Assembly (NCBI GenBank): GCA_013423325.1
Contig: BLJB01000199.1
Coordinates: 118,881-182,880 of the forward strand
DNA from: Usnea hakonensis
Lineage: Eukaryota; Ascomycota; Lecanoromycetes; Lecanorales; Parmeliaceae
Length of the DNA: 64,000 nt
Reading direction: 5' to 3'
Part shown: one piece after another, positions 23,128-34,490 of the stretch
Numbering within the stretch: the stretch's first letter is position 1
Layout of the letters: every line of letters begins with the position of its first letter
The notes under the pieces: model-generated
What the model saw: only the letters and a program-made list of their open reading frames with translations
What the model was told of the DNA's origin: nothing
Database searches by the model: none
Program-made: the position numbers and the translations under genes

Positions 23128-26100
23128 TCAATCGCCCATGATATCGTCCTCTTCGACCTCGTCCGCTCCTGCTATAGCGCCGTCGTCTCCACCACCACCA
23201 CCACCGGCACTCTCCTCATCGGGATCCACGATTCGATCCTCCACCAGCTCTCGTTCCCTCAAATCCTCTTCCCCGCCCTCCACCACCGGTCTCTCTTCCG
23301 CGCTTTCCTCGTCTTCTTCGTCCTCGATCTCCGCGGGTGTGACTGCCTTCTTTCCCCTTTTAGTCGCCGGAGCCCGTTTCTTTCCCTTCGGCTTCGGCTT
23401 CGGTTCGTCCAGGTAGGCCAACACCTCTTTGAAATTGCTGCCTAGCTTTCCCTTGTTGCGCTGTAGACGCTCTTTGATTTTCCCCTTGTTCGGACCCTCA
23501 TGGTCGAGGACGCGGCCGACGAGCGCGAGCACCATCTTGCCCGCAATCTCGCACAGCCGTTTCTCAGCGATCAGAGTCTCCTGTTGGGCATGGCTTGGTT
23601 CGCCGTTTTCTTCTTCCTCGTCGTCTGAGCTGACCTCGGGATCTGAGGCGAGGTCTTCGTCGGGTGCGGCTTCCAGCGTCCTGCGGGATCTCTTGGCGAA
23701 GGATTTCTCGAGGGCTGTGTAAGTAGACAAGATGAGGGATTCGGCGGATATTGGAATGTGTTGGATAAGAGACTGAATGTCGTCGGCATTCGGGTGATTG
23801 GGTGCACTTTGTACATGACGGAACGTAGCGAAAAGAGTATAGAGATCTAAGAGGGTGCCAACAGCCGCCAAACGAACATGAGAGGCAGCGGGCCGATTGT
23901 CAATGAGTGTTTCGAGGCCTTGAGCGAATAGAGCATAGTCGGGGAATACGGATATGGCCGTGCCCTTCGGAATGGCGGTTTGAAGAGAGCGTACCGTCCA
24001 CATATAGTAGAACAAGATCGCCTGGGTGGCACTGACGAGTGTCTCGTCGGCTTCTTCGCCAGCTCCATTGTCTAAATCTGGGTCGCGGATCAGCTGCATG
24101 AGAAGATTGAATGGGCTCGCGGTCGTCTGGCTGTTCGCTCTTTTTTTTGACGTCGAGCTCCCTTCCAGATCAAACACAGCCACACAGTCGGTGATGCTGG
24201 CTAATTTGGCAACGCGTCGAACGGTGTTGCAGAGTTCTGGTATCTTGCCTTCTCTAGGAGAATCCATCAATGCCCGCAGCGTCAGGACCATGTCGTCCCA
24301 TAACGCTTGTACCTTGCTTTCCGTGACCTCTTCTAAGTCCTCGAATCCACGCGCGTGAAGAAGAGCGGTGCTGGCTTCTGCAATAACGCCTTGGTCCGTA
24401 TGGGTAAGGAATTGCTTATTGATATCGTCCAGCAGCGAAGCATATGTTGTTGAGTCTTGTCGTAGCTCCTGGAATATCTCTAGATTCAAGACCTGACCCA
24501 GTCGCAGTACTGCAGAAGCTGTAGCAGGGTTTGATCCAAATTTCTTCAGTAATTGAGGTAACGTTTTTGCCAAGTGAAGCGCAGTGCTTTCTTGGATTTC
24601 TCGAGACTCTTCTTTCGATGCCTTCGTCTTGTGACCCCTTTTGTCGGTCTTGGCTTCAACAGCCTCGTCAAGTCTGGCATTGACCGCCACGTTCAGGAGT
24701 TCGAGGAGAATCATGACTTCCTTCTCCTCCAATTTACAACGCGCCTCTAAAGTCACATCGGCGCTCTCCGAGGCTTGATCCGTACCTGACAGGTCGTAGA
24801 GAAGATACCCTGCCAAGACTTCCCATTCCTTTGCAGCCGATATGCCATCGTATACGGTTCGAGCTGCCATTGCATATCGAGACCCCATACCAGTTGCGAT
24901 TAAGCCGCTGTCACCGCCGACTTTACCCAATGCTGGATCCTGCTCATCATCTTCGGCATCATAAGTTTGCAATGTTTCTGCAACACACTTTAGCTTCAAC
25001 CAGCTTGACCTGGGTGAGTCGAAGTCATCCTCGACTTCCTCTCCGACTATGTCGGCAAAGCCCTCTTCGCCACCGAAGTCTTCTTCAATCGTGGTTTCAT
25101 ACATGTCGTTAATGTTTTCAGCAAAGAAGCCGGCAACCGCTTTCCGAACGCGAGGCTCCGTGTCGTAAATTAATCTCCCAACGACATCGATGTCGTCTGG
25201 TTCTAATAGCCCAGTTTTCCTGATCATGTCTAGCAATTCTACGGTAGACGCCCTGATATTGACTTCCGAGTCCCTAACAGCCATCTCCACTATTCGCGCG
25301 CGGAACTTTTCAGTGAATGTGCGTAGCCTAGGAGCGTTGTCCTCATTCTTGAACAGCTTTCCAAGCTGTTTAACCACCTCTGCTCTGGTCGATGGGGAAA
25401 CGTCGGACAAGACCCATCCTAGATAGCGTAGATGCATGCCGTCGAAATAAACGTCTGGAAGCGTAGTGATCCAATTTCCCAAGGCAGTAACGCATTCAAG
25501 ACGTATCTTAGGGTCCACGTCTCGATAACGGTGAATAAAGACAGCGTCCAGTAAATCTTTCATACTGTCCAGCACTTGAGTGCGCCGTCTATCCCCCTCT
25601 GCAACCTTTGTTTCCAGCGCCTTGACACGCTCCTTGTTTAGGTTCTTCTTCTTTTCCTCACCCTCCTTCTGCCTCATCGTCTTCGCTGTATTGTCGGCAA
25701 TGTCTGCTGCAACAGTACAAAGCGTATTCCCAATAGTGAGTGCTATCACCGTCGCAGTGTGCCGGAAAGGTCGAAGTGTGGAGGACGACATCGTGTGGAC
25801 CCATACCTCGATGTTTTCAAGGATTGCCAGATCGCTGTACAAGAGACCTGCTTCATGGCAAGTTGAAATCAAGGTTACGAAGAAGCCGGTCAATGCAGAG
25901 CGAAAGGAGGCGCTGCCCTTGGCTCTAGATACTAGAGGGTAATCCGTAGGTTTCAACGCCTGATAGTCTTCCTGGATATCACCGAGCTTGCTTGGAACAT
26001 TGTCTTGGTCTTCAATATCGTGGACGTCGACCCGGCTATGGCATCCAGTACATCTGATAACAAAGTTGATCATGTCGCACATAGCTTCGGCGTTGTTCTG

Positions 26101-26690
26101 CTCCCATCGCGCAATCCAATTAGCTGCCATGGCTTCCAGGGTGTGATTCTCTGTGAAAATTTCAGCTGTGGCAATGTTAGCCGATCACTGAGTTCTGCAT
26201 GATCCATCTACTAACAGTACAATCCAGAGCCAGTGTCTTCGCCATTTTGGAGAGGACGCGCTCGGGGCTGTTTAGGTTTCGCAGCTTTCTTGGCTCCATT
26301 GACAGCAGGGCGTACAGCCAGATTGGTAGTCAAGACAGGGCCTGTTCTCTGCTTCTTGGCGACAGACTTGCTGGATGCTTTCTTCGACCTCGATGCCTTC
26401 CTCCTCCTTTCCTTTAGTTCTTCTTCATCGGGGTCACTTTCGTCGTCACTAGGTTCGTCCTCAGACTCAGCATCACTAGAATTGATCAAATCCTGGACTG
26501 GTGGATCTGCGCGCTTTCTCTTGCCACTGCTCCCAGTACTGACTTGTGAGATATTGGGATCTTTGTTGAGTAGAACAGGCTTGTGGATAGCACGCCCGGA
26601 TTTTCTGCGATTCACAGTGCTGGTCATGTCCAGACTTGTATCAGGCGTTAAGGGATCAGAAAGCTCCATGCTCGAGGACTTGACAGGCAT
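23128..26690 (-). CDS. SCC3: Cohesin subunit SCC3/Psc3 (STAG family)
   Basis: Two exons, 26690-26216 and 26165-23128, give about 1,170 residues. The 50-nt phase-1 intron has donor GTTAGT and a GGCTAAC branch site. Splicing produces GLYSEIFTENHTLEAMAANW, the start of the folded part. Exon 1 encodes a basic and acidic disordered tail typical of SCC3. The STAG domain is around residues 240-330 (HEAGLLYSDLAILENIEVW) and the conserved SCD segment around 372-420 (HRYRDVDPKIRLECVTALG, then DGMHLRYLGWVLSD). HEAT-like helices and an acidic, Pro/Lys-rich C-terminal tail follow. Role: HEAT-repeat subunit of the cohesin ring, binding Scc1/Rad21 and needed for loading and sister-chromatid cohesion. The start is MPVKSSSMEL; an internal Met eight codons in is an alternative. 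Confidence 0.95.
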
Positions 26691-27058
26691 CTAGGGTTTT
26701 TTTTTTGCTCTGAGACTGGATGAGGAAATGTACAAACAATCGCGTGTGCAAATTGGCGTGTCGAATTTCTCTTGGCGCGACATTTGCGCCGAAAATGTAC
26801 TAGTATTATTGATAGAGTACTTTAAGGTACCCAAGGTACCTTACCTTTACCTACTTTACTCTACGGAGTAAGGTATATAACGTGGCGTATCACATGACCT
26901 CGAAAATCCTCTACGGCCCGACTTTGCACTTATGACATGCAGCAAAAAAACTCAACGTTTCGTAAGTCTCCCGTCTTACATTTCCATCAAAAACGGCTAC
27001 CGTCTCCTGTTGTATATGTACAATCATCTGCCCACAATTTTTACGAGATAGCCCATAT
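26691..27058. other. SCC3 upstream region with AAGGTACC-rich patch
   Basis: 368 bp between two minus-strand genes. Immediately 5' of the SCC3 ATG is a homopolymer (Ts on the plus strand at about 26697-26705). At about 26817-26880 there is a palindrome-rich patch of AAGGTACC and GGTACCTTAC units with TACTTTACTC and GAGTAAGGTA, which resembles the patch at 29158-29266. Confidence 0.55.
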
Positions 27059-28741
27059 TTACAAAGGTCCGTTTGGATGTATCAGGACCTTTGTGTAGCC
27101 TTCAATTCTCTTGTCAAACTTCTCATACGCTCCGGGCGCCTCGTCAATGCCGATTTCGTGCGAGACAACGAAGCTTGGGTCTGCTCGTCCAGAGATAATC
27201 ATATCGCGCAAATACCGATTGTATTTTTTGACATTGCATTGACCGGTGCCAATGGTAAGGCCCTAGAATTGACCCTTGATCAGCACCAAGCAGACACGAC
27301 CACTGCAAAACATATAGGGCGGACTGACCTTCTCAAACAACTTGCCAAAACTCATTAACATCATACCTTGAGAACTCTTGTCATCCACTGCCCCTGGATC
27401 ACTAGGTACGTACAACCCTGGCACACCGATACCTCCTGTCGGCCTCGTGACTTTGATGCATTGCTCAAGCACAACATTCGGGACCTCTACTGCCTCTTTC
27501 CCAGAGCCCACAGCCTGATATCCCACAGCATCTATTGACTGCAACGGAGTCAGCATTCCTTGTTCAAGCCAAGTACGAAAGTCATGAAACAGGTCTTGGG
27601 GGGGGAGAGTCCTTTTGGCTCCCGCAATATGTCCTGTGACTTGGGGTGCGGTCCTGAGTCAAAGAAACACTATTCCGAGATGTACGAACCCTGTCCACCA
27701 TCTTGCCGTCATTATCTTTTATGATAACATCCACGGCATCCTCACCTGCACTGAAATCGACAGGAATACAGCCAGCTATTTTCTTCGCTGCAGCAAGGCG
27801 CTCTGGGACTTTGTCAACGACGTAGATTTTGGAGGCACCTCGAAGAAAGGCGCTGTAGGCTGCCATCAAGCCCACCGGACCAGCCCCAAAGACTGCTACT
27901 ATTTCTCCAGGCTTAAAGTTGGAGAGTGTAAGACCATGCCAGCCCGTTGGGAAGATGTCGGCTAGCAGAGCGAAAGACGCTTCGTGCGCAGTGCCCGGAG
28001 GGAGAGGAAGTGCGTTGAAGTCGGCAAAAGGAATGCGCAGGTATTGGGCCTATGGTAAGGAACAGGGATCAGCGTCGACGGCAAATTGTGCATACAATTT
28101 TGGGAATGGCATCAGGTCCTGGGCAGGGCGTCTGTACCTGGCCCCCAGCATAAGGACCCATCGCAACGTATCCATAAGCTGACGGACATTAGATTGGTTA
28201 GGAACGAGAAGCCATCTAGCAATGTGTACCTCCTCCAGCGAAACCAGGATTGACACCAGTACAAAATGCGGTATTGCCCTCCTCACAATTTAGACAGCGC
28301 CCATCAGCGACATTGAATGGCATGACCACCCGGTCACCCTTTTTCAGGAGCGTTACACCACTACCAATCTCTTCAATGATGCCCATATTTTCATGTCCTA
28401 CAGAACGGAGGCGGACAATTGTTAGCCAATTGACTCGTGGGGATGCACGAATATCGACAGGCATGTTGCTCTATGGGAGTCCACGATCTCACCGAAAATA
28501 AGGCCCGCCTCTGCAGCCGTTCGTCCTTGATACATGTGCAGGTCTGAGCCACAAATTGCTGACAAGAGGCGTGAGCGCGTTTCCTCCTTCTTTATCTACA
28601 CCATGGACTCTCACCAGCAGTAGTGACTTTGATGATTACGTCGTCGGGATGTTGGATCTTTGGAAGGGCTACCTCTCGAACACTGACTTGAAAGGGCTTT
28701 TCATAGTGAACAGCTTTCATGGTGGTCGTGGTGGAAGACAT
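27059..28741 (-). CDS. Glutathione-independent formaldehyde dehydrogenase (zinc MDR family)
   Basis: Seven exons: 28741-28615, 28558-28493, 28397-28230, 28178-28138, 28049-27690, 27538-27329 and 27262-27059, giving 391 residues. Introns are 56, 95, 51, 88, 151 and 66 nt, and every junction keeps frame and homology. Motifs: ICGSDLH (catalytic zinc Cys), FGHENMGIIEEIG (zinc His and Glu), the structural-zinc loop VADGRCLNCEEGNTAFC, CTGVNPGFAGGAYGY, which is typical of this subfamily, and the Rossmann motif VFGAGPVGLMAAYSAF. The C-terminus contains GTGQCNVKKYNRYLRDMI. The reaction is NAD-dependent oxidation of formaldehyde, or a related dismutation known for the bacterial enzyme, without glutathione. 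Asp occupies the first structural-zinc Cys position. It is far more intron-rich than its neighbours. It is divergent from POT1. Confidence 0.92.
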
Positions 28742-29673
28742 GATTTTTATACTATTGGTCTAGTCTGAAATAGGGCTGTTGGCAGGTCTTCAGAGGGGGG
28801 TCTCATTCATTTGGCGGACGGGACGAAGTGATGAAAGGGGGTTTGTATATAGATATGGTAGAGTACCGTAAATAAGTAATTCATCTCGGCAGTGCATTTG
28901 CGGGGAGAGGTTTGGCGGGGTAGAAAGCGAAGTATGACGTAGATCCTCATGTCCGGAAAGCAGAAAAGTTTAGAGTACTTCATCTGAAGAAGCGCAATCC
29001 AGTATGACCAAGAACAAAAGGAGATGTTGTGATATGTTTCGACGAACATAATGGGGCTACAGTCTCCATGATTGCTGGTATGCCATTCGGAGCTTCTTTG
29101 ACGATTTGAGGCAATCGCTATTGCTCCATGCGGGCCTCGATGTAGACTGAGGATAGGAGGCTAAGGTAAGATAGAAGTCAGCCTTGAGCCTCGACTAAGT
29201 ACTTAGGCACCTTACCACCTTAAGGTACTTAAGGTAAGGTAGTAAGGTACCTGAGGTACTATATTCCACGCTAGTGTACCCATAGGGCTCAAGCACTTCT
29301 AGCGTGCATTTCAATCAATGGTTCCTCACTAGCGCCGTCCTCTCCAAACGCTTCAATGTGACGCGTTGAGAGCGTCCTTTACTTCGAAACATACCTTATT
29401 GACCGTTAACGAAATCCATTTAGGGATTTTGTCGTTACTTTTTCTCTTCCCAAATCGGCTGAGACTTGTAGAGTTCAGTTCCACTGATTTTCAGATGAAA
29501 CGTACGAAAAGAACGACTATGATGTTAATTTTATAACCATTCAAGACGCGTTGCTTTTAGTTGTCAGTCTATCTTCCCATTTGGTATATATTCAAGAACA
29601 AGAAAAAGGAAGGAAAACGGCGGAATTGGAAACTCGATCAAGCGTTGCAAAGCCTGGAGTGGGACTAGTAATT
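28742..29673. promoter_or_regulatory. Divergent promoter region between formaldehyde dehydrogenase and POT1
   Basis: 932 bp between two divergent ATGs. No gene was recognised. The middle carries a dense AAGGTA/TACCTT repeat patch (listed separately). The frame upstream of the POT1 ATG is open back to 29551 but begins with a hydrophobic stretch unlike POT1, so it is treated as leader. Confidence 0.5.
29158..29266. repeat. AAGGTA/TACCTT palindromic simple-sequence patch
   Basis: Within about 110 bp the units AAGGTA, TACCTT, AAGTACTT and GGTACC recur on both strands, for example TTAAGGTACTTAAGGTAAGG near 29219-29238 followed by AAGGTACCTGAGGTAC. A similar patch lies at 26817-26880. This is low-complexity, self-complementary sequence in a divergent promoter. 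It has no TIRs or target duplication that I can see. Confidence 0.6.
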
Positions 29674-31839
29674 ATGTCTTCAAGTATCCCTCATGGCTTT
29701 GTCCAAATCAACACTGCACTGAGCCGGCTTAATGCTGAAGTCAACTTGATGGCCGTTGTAACCGATTTTCTCCCACCTTGCCATTCCCGGGGCACAGATT
29801 GGATGTCTTCCTTCTCGCTGGCGGATTTGTCTGATGCTGGTATCTGCGACGACGGCCTCAAGGTTCGCTTCTTCAGACCAGAGGCAAGCCAGATGCCTGC
29901 CATCAGGGGAACTGGCGATGTAATCCTTTTGCGAGGTATCAAAATCAAAGAGTGGAGCGGAATGACCATAGGTCTGTCGACTCGAGGTACTTCTTGGGTA
30001 GTCTTTCCGGCAGACTCAATTCCAACAAAAGCACCAGTGTCTGCTCCGCAGCTCAAGAACGTCAGAGAAGCTCGCACCCTTGCTCCTACGATTCCCGAAA
30101 TGCAGTATGCCATCAGTCTTTGCAATTCTCGTGATAGAAGCACTTTCACTGCCCCGTCACTCCCGCCTATAAATTCTACTGGGGGTCCAATGGCTCTTGA
30201 TGCTCCGTCGACCGCGCAGTGGAGGGACAAATTCTCCCTTGTCAAAGACGTGAAACTTCAGTCCTTTTACGATCTTGTTGGACAAGTCATCAAGTTGTAT
30301 CCAAGCAATGGCCGCTCCGAGCTTTACTTCACAGATTATACAAGCGCTACCCTTTTATGGAACTATCCAGAACCCGAAAATGGATATGGATCTGGTCAAG
30401 AAGGGGACGAGTACAGCTATATTGCAGGCAGCCCAGCGAAACAGAAATGGAATGGACCTTATGGAAAATTGACATTGACTGTTACCCTTTGGGGAAACAA
30501 TGCGTGCTTCAGTCAGCAGCATGTAAAGGAGAATGACTTCGTTCATCTTCGAAATGTGCATATTAAGTGGAGCAAGGACAGCAAAGTTGAGGGAGTCCTC
30601 CATTCAGATAGGCGGAATCCTGACCGCATCGATGTGACGGTACTGAAGGACTACGAAGATGAGGATCGCGTTAAGGACGTGCTTCGGCGTAAACGAGACT
30701 ATTGGAAGAAATGGAACAACAAGATGGAACACGTCACTCACCAGACCAAAGCGCTCAAACGCAAAGCTAAGGAAGATGAAAAACCTCTGTCAAAGAATCA
30801 GGCCAGGAAAAGGCGGAAGCACGAGAGAGAGCAGCTCGCCAAGTCAATAGAACAGGGCGAAGACAGCCAAAGTGACAAAGAAAATGAAGGAGAAAACACA
30901 AAACATCGTCTAAGGAAAAAGCAAGCACTCGACCATCGCTCTCCGATCCCAAAGCAAGAGCTGAACAGCAACGGTAAGAAATCATTGCTTCCGCGAAGGA
31001 CGTTGTCTGAGTAACCGGCCAACTAGTCCGATGCGCACACCATCTCGTACCCCCACGGCCTGTGTCGTCCATCATCTCGCTCGATAAGCACGCGAACACC
31101 CCGCCAAACGGACCAACATACATCTTACCCTTCCAGAACATCAACTCACGTGCCACAGTCCGCGTCATTGACTTCTTCCCCTGCAACCTCGTTGATTTCG
31201 CGGTTCCTCGTCCGAAAGCCTCAGAGTACGCCATTCTCTCCGACGATGAATGCAGCGGAAGCGGAAGCGGTGGCGACCAGCAAAGCAATGACGAAGACGA
31301 CAAATCTGAAGCGGAGCACGCGCAATGGGAATGGAGGTTTGGTTTGGTCCTGGAGGACGCCCTACGCGCTAGACAGCAGGAAAAAGCAACGATTGAAGTT
31401 TATGTATCAGGCCCGGACGCAGAGGGTCTACTGAATCTCGAAGCCGAGGAGTAAGTCTTCCCTGCTAGGCCGCCTCTTAAACGCCACGGCTAAAACCTCA
31501 ACCTTTCCACCTAGCCTTCGCAAATCACCCGTCGCTCTAGATACCCTGCGGGAGAAACTCTTCCTCTTGTGGGGTGATCTCGAAGAGCGGAAAGCGCGCA
31601 ACGCGACGGCACTCAAGCAAGTCAACGGTAACTCGGCATCTGCCGGCAAGATTGAACCGCCAAGGATGAAACCATTCCAGTGCTGCCTCAAAGAGTACGG
31701 CGTGAGGAAGAGAATCCAACGGACCGCAGAAGCAATCGCCAATGATAGCGGAGATGGAAGCGAAGAAGAACGTGGGCGTGATAAAAACGACTGGGTTTGG
31801 GAGAGGAAATGGAGGATGTTTGGGTGCACCATTTCCTAA
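29674..31839 (+). CDS. POT1: POT1 telomeric single-stranded DNA-binding protein
   Basis: Three exons, 29674-30973, 31027-31450 and 31515-31839, give 682 residues. Introns are 53 and 64 nt, phases 1 and 2. ATG 29674 is chosen over upstream open frame because the conserved fold starts within the next 25 residues. The first OB fold spans about residues 22-115 (VNLMAVVTDFLPP, then GTDWMSSFSLAD and DDGLKVRFFRP), typical of Telo_bind. A second OB fold follows at about 190-325 (DLVGQVIKLYPSNGRSELYF). After a Lys/Glu-rich linker, exon 2 carries the C-terminal OB region (PTYILPFQNINSRATVRVIDFFP). Exon 3 completes it, ending in WVWERKWRMFGCTIS. Role: binds the telomeric G-rich overhang in the shelterin-like complex, protecting ends and regulating telomerase. 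Confidence 0.92.
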
Positions 31840-32218
31840 GTTTGAGTGTGCGTAGGCGAAGGAAGATTTAGGTCCTCGCAAATATTCCTGATCGAAGCGG
31901 GGATTCAAAGAGTCGTTAGTTAAGTCGTTTGGCTATGGATCTGTTTATACCCAATCTGTTGATACTGGGTTTCTAGCTATCTAGATTCTCCTTACATGAT
32001 GAGAGAATAATGTAATAGAAGGGCATGATCTTCCCTCGGCATGATTCTTCCCTTGGCAAATATGTGAGATGCAAATGGAAATGGTCTGCTCACTACCATG
32101 ACCGCTCATTGACAATGAAGGAATCCTGTTCTCGAAGAGAATACGGTCTCTGGTGACCAGTGAGTGAGAAAAGAATACATGTATTGATTACCCACTCCTC
32201 GCCCGTCGCACCCATGAT
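31840..32218. other. Convergent intergenic region, POT1 to CCCH gene
   Basis: 379 bp holding the 3' UTRs of two convergent genes. Nothing else was recognised. Confidence 0.5.
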
Positions 32219-34124
32219 CTACTTGCCTACTTTCAGGGTCTTGACAACGGCCCTGTCGAGCCCGTGTAAGTCCCTCTCGAAGCGGCAATTCTCTCCCCAA
32301 CGACAATCCTTCCTTCCTACATTCATAGCCACAAATTAGCGCGTTGATTCCGATGATTGAGAGAGGAAGTCCAAGAACTGCGATGGAGACAAGAGAGATA
32401 CCTTCGACGTCGTTTGGGCATCGATGCCCGTATATGCACTTCACATCATCGCATTCGCTACCAAACTTGCAGGGCGTCATACGGCTTACATACTTGAGCG
32501 TTGCCGTTTCGTTCTTATTAGGTTTGTAGTAGTGATCGTGAGTACATGGGTCGTAGGGACAATCACCTCGTAAAAAGTCTAGTGGTTGCCCGTGTCAGTG
32601 TATTCCTGCACCAAAACACCAGAATTTGGGGACCGTTCGAGGCTTATTGAGAATAGGATATCCAAATGCGAAAAATGACAGCTATGGGAACTTCAGCGAT
32701 CTACTTACGGACGTTGCACATCTTGAGTTTCTTGATGCGCTTAACTTCATTGGGATCGTAGGACACGACGGGGTCAATCCGCTGGCCGTAGCGGTTGCGA
32801 AGCACTTGCTTAGTGCTATTTGCAGTTGGCTGAGGGGTCGGAGGGGGTGAAGCCATTTGGGAAGGCGCAGTCATTGCGGTGGAAGCCCACGTAGGAGCTG
32901 TTGGATTTAGCGCCGCTGAGGGGGACGCTGAAGTTGTACGCGTAAGGCCAGGTTGATATGGTGATTGATATGGGGGTAAACCGGCTACTTGCTGCTGTTG
33001 AGGTGGTGGTAAACCAGGCGGTGGTAAGCCAAGCGGTTGAGGATACTGTTGATTGTAAATGTTGATTTTTTTAGTACGAAATAAACCATCGAATCTTGTT
33101 TGATTATAGGTTGACTGTAGCTGGGATAGCTCTCTTTCAAACGGAACACCCTCCAGAAGGGTGATATGACTGCGGATTGCCATATCAGTAACATCCTCGA
33201 GTAATCGAGCATAGCCGTTATCGTGAGAACATCCAAAGATGATACGCCGGCAATGGGAGTCATAAAGATGAAGTTTGAAGATTTCTGAACGCTTGTAAGT
33301 CTCTCAGATTCTGACCTTTATCAAAACTCACCAGATATCTTGTCATCGGCGCGGTCTTTACCTAAAAGACTTCCGAGTCAGCGTCGATTCCTACCAAATT
33401 TTGAAGTGTTACACTCATGAAGAGCAGGAAGCTCCAATATCTGTAGCTTTATACATCTAAAGGCAGACTTGGATTCAATATATATGGCTCGAAAGATGAA
33501 CTTACCAACACCAACATCCACAAAATCGAACAACTGCTTGCTTCCAGTAAATCCCCGTGCGAAGTCCTCAATCATAGAGGGCGTGCTTGTAATTCCAGAC
33601 CTCGTGCAGATATCGCCGAGGCCTTTTAAATTGGCATAAACCCTGGTGACGATTTTGAAGTCGGAAGGTAGCTCATCGTCGGATTGGCAATAGAGCATAA
33701 CCGCGTTCCATAGCAGACCAGCGGCTTCTCGTCCCCCAGCCTCGCCGTTTTGAACAAGTCTATCATCAAAAATCATGCCGTCCCCATCGATTAAAACTAG
33801 TATGAAAGCATCACGTTCCTAATGGTTGTGAGAATTGTCCTCATCTTCGGATTACACCCTTTGCGATATGCATCGGAGAACGAGGTCGGTGCTTACCAAG
33901 AGAGCTTTGTATTTACGCAGCTCGTCTCGCAGTTGGATTTCTTGGAGCTGAACTTCACGATTAAAATGAGATTCCCGCGCATGGTCCAACTTCTCTTGGT
34001 GAAAATCTTCAGTAAGTCCATCCAAACGACGTAATAGTTCCTCGATGAGAGCATTTTTGTGTTGTTCAGCGCCCTTTAAAAGCTCATATCGATTACGAAG
34101 GGCAGTGTTCTCCTCCGTGGCCAT
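32219..34124 (-). CDS. CCCH zinc-finger protein with N-terminal PIN/NYN-like fungal domain
   Basis: Six exons: 34124-33897, 33818-33506, 33361-33332, 33284-32709, 32578-32402 and 32316-32219, giving 473 residues. Residues 1-76 form a coiled coil (long heptad-like helix). Residues about 79-270 are a conserved fungal domain beginning FILVLIDGDGMIFDD and continuing DVGVGKDRADDKISEIF and FGCSHDNGYARLLED. A Pro/Gln-rich linker follows. The C-terminus has CCCH fingers: C380-C389-C394-H398 and C419-C425-C430-H434, plus a partial third (C446, C452, H459). CCCH pairs usually bind RNA. The aspartates near 87/89, 186/187 and 212 have the layout of a PIN/NYN metal site, so a ribonuclease is possible (inference). 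Exon 3 is only 30 nt. The protein is divergent from IRC22 and convergent with POT1. Confidence 0.85.
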
Positions 34125-34490
34125 TTCGTGAAAATGTCAATAAAGGAGGGCGCCAGCCCGTTACTCTAATGGAAAAAGTACTGAGGAGATGATGGTATAA
34201 GACCCTGGATTGATTGTGTGAAATATGTCGAATCCTCTCCCCTTCCAAATGGTTCAAGAAGGCGGTAGAAATTGTGTGCGAAAGAATCAGGATACTCGCA
34301 TAGAACCATTCGGCGCGTACTCTCCGTAATGTGACGTGAATTTGATAGGGCTGGCAGCTTAGTTTCGTCTTATGTAATCAACAAAGTGAGTGTTGCTCCC
34401 GTACTCGGTACATCTCAACAAGATTCTTTCTCAAACCCGGAAAAAAGAGTATCTACACACAATTAATTGCTTTCTTCACCTCTCATCATC
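34125..34490. promoter_or_regulatory. Divergent promoter region, CCCH gene and IRC22
   Basis: 366 bp between two divergent ATGs. No specific factor site can be named. It must contain the promoters of both genes. Confidence 0.5.

Noticed and set aside
27652..27689. A 36-nt intron inside the dehydrogenase that would keep extra coding sequence
   Set aside because: Too short for this genome and puts the next exon out of frame with a stop. The 151-nt intron gives the expected family sequence VDRSIDAVGYQAVG.
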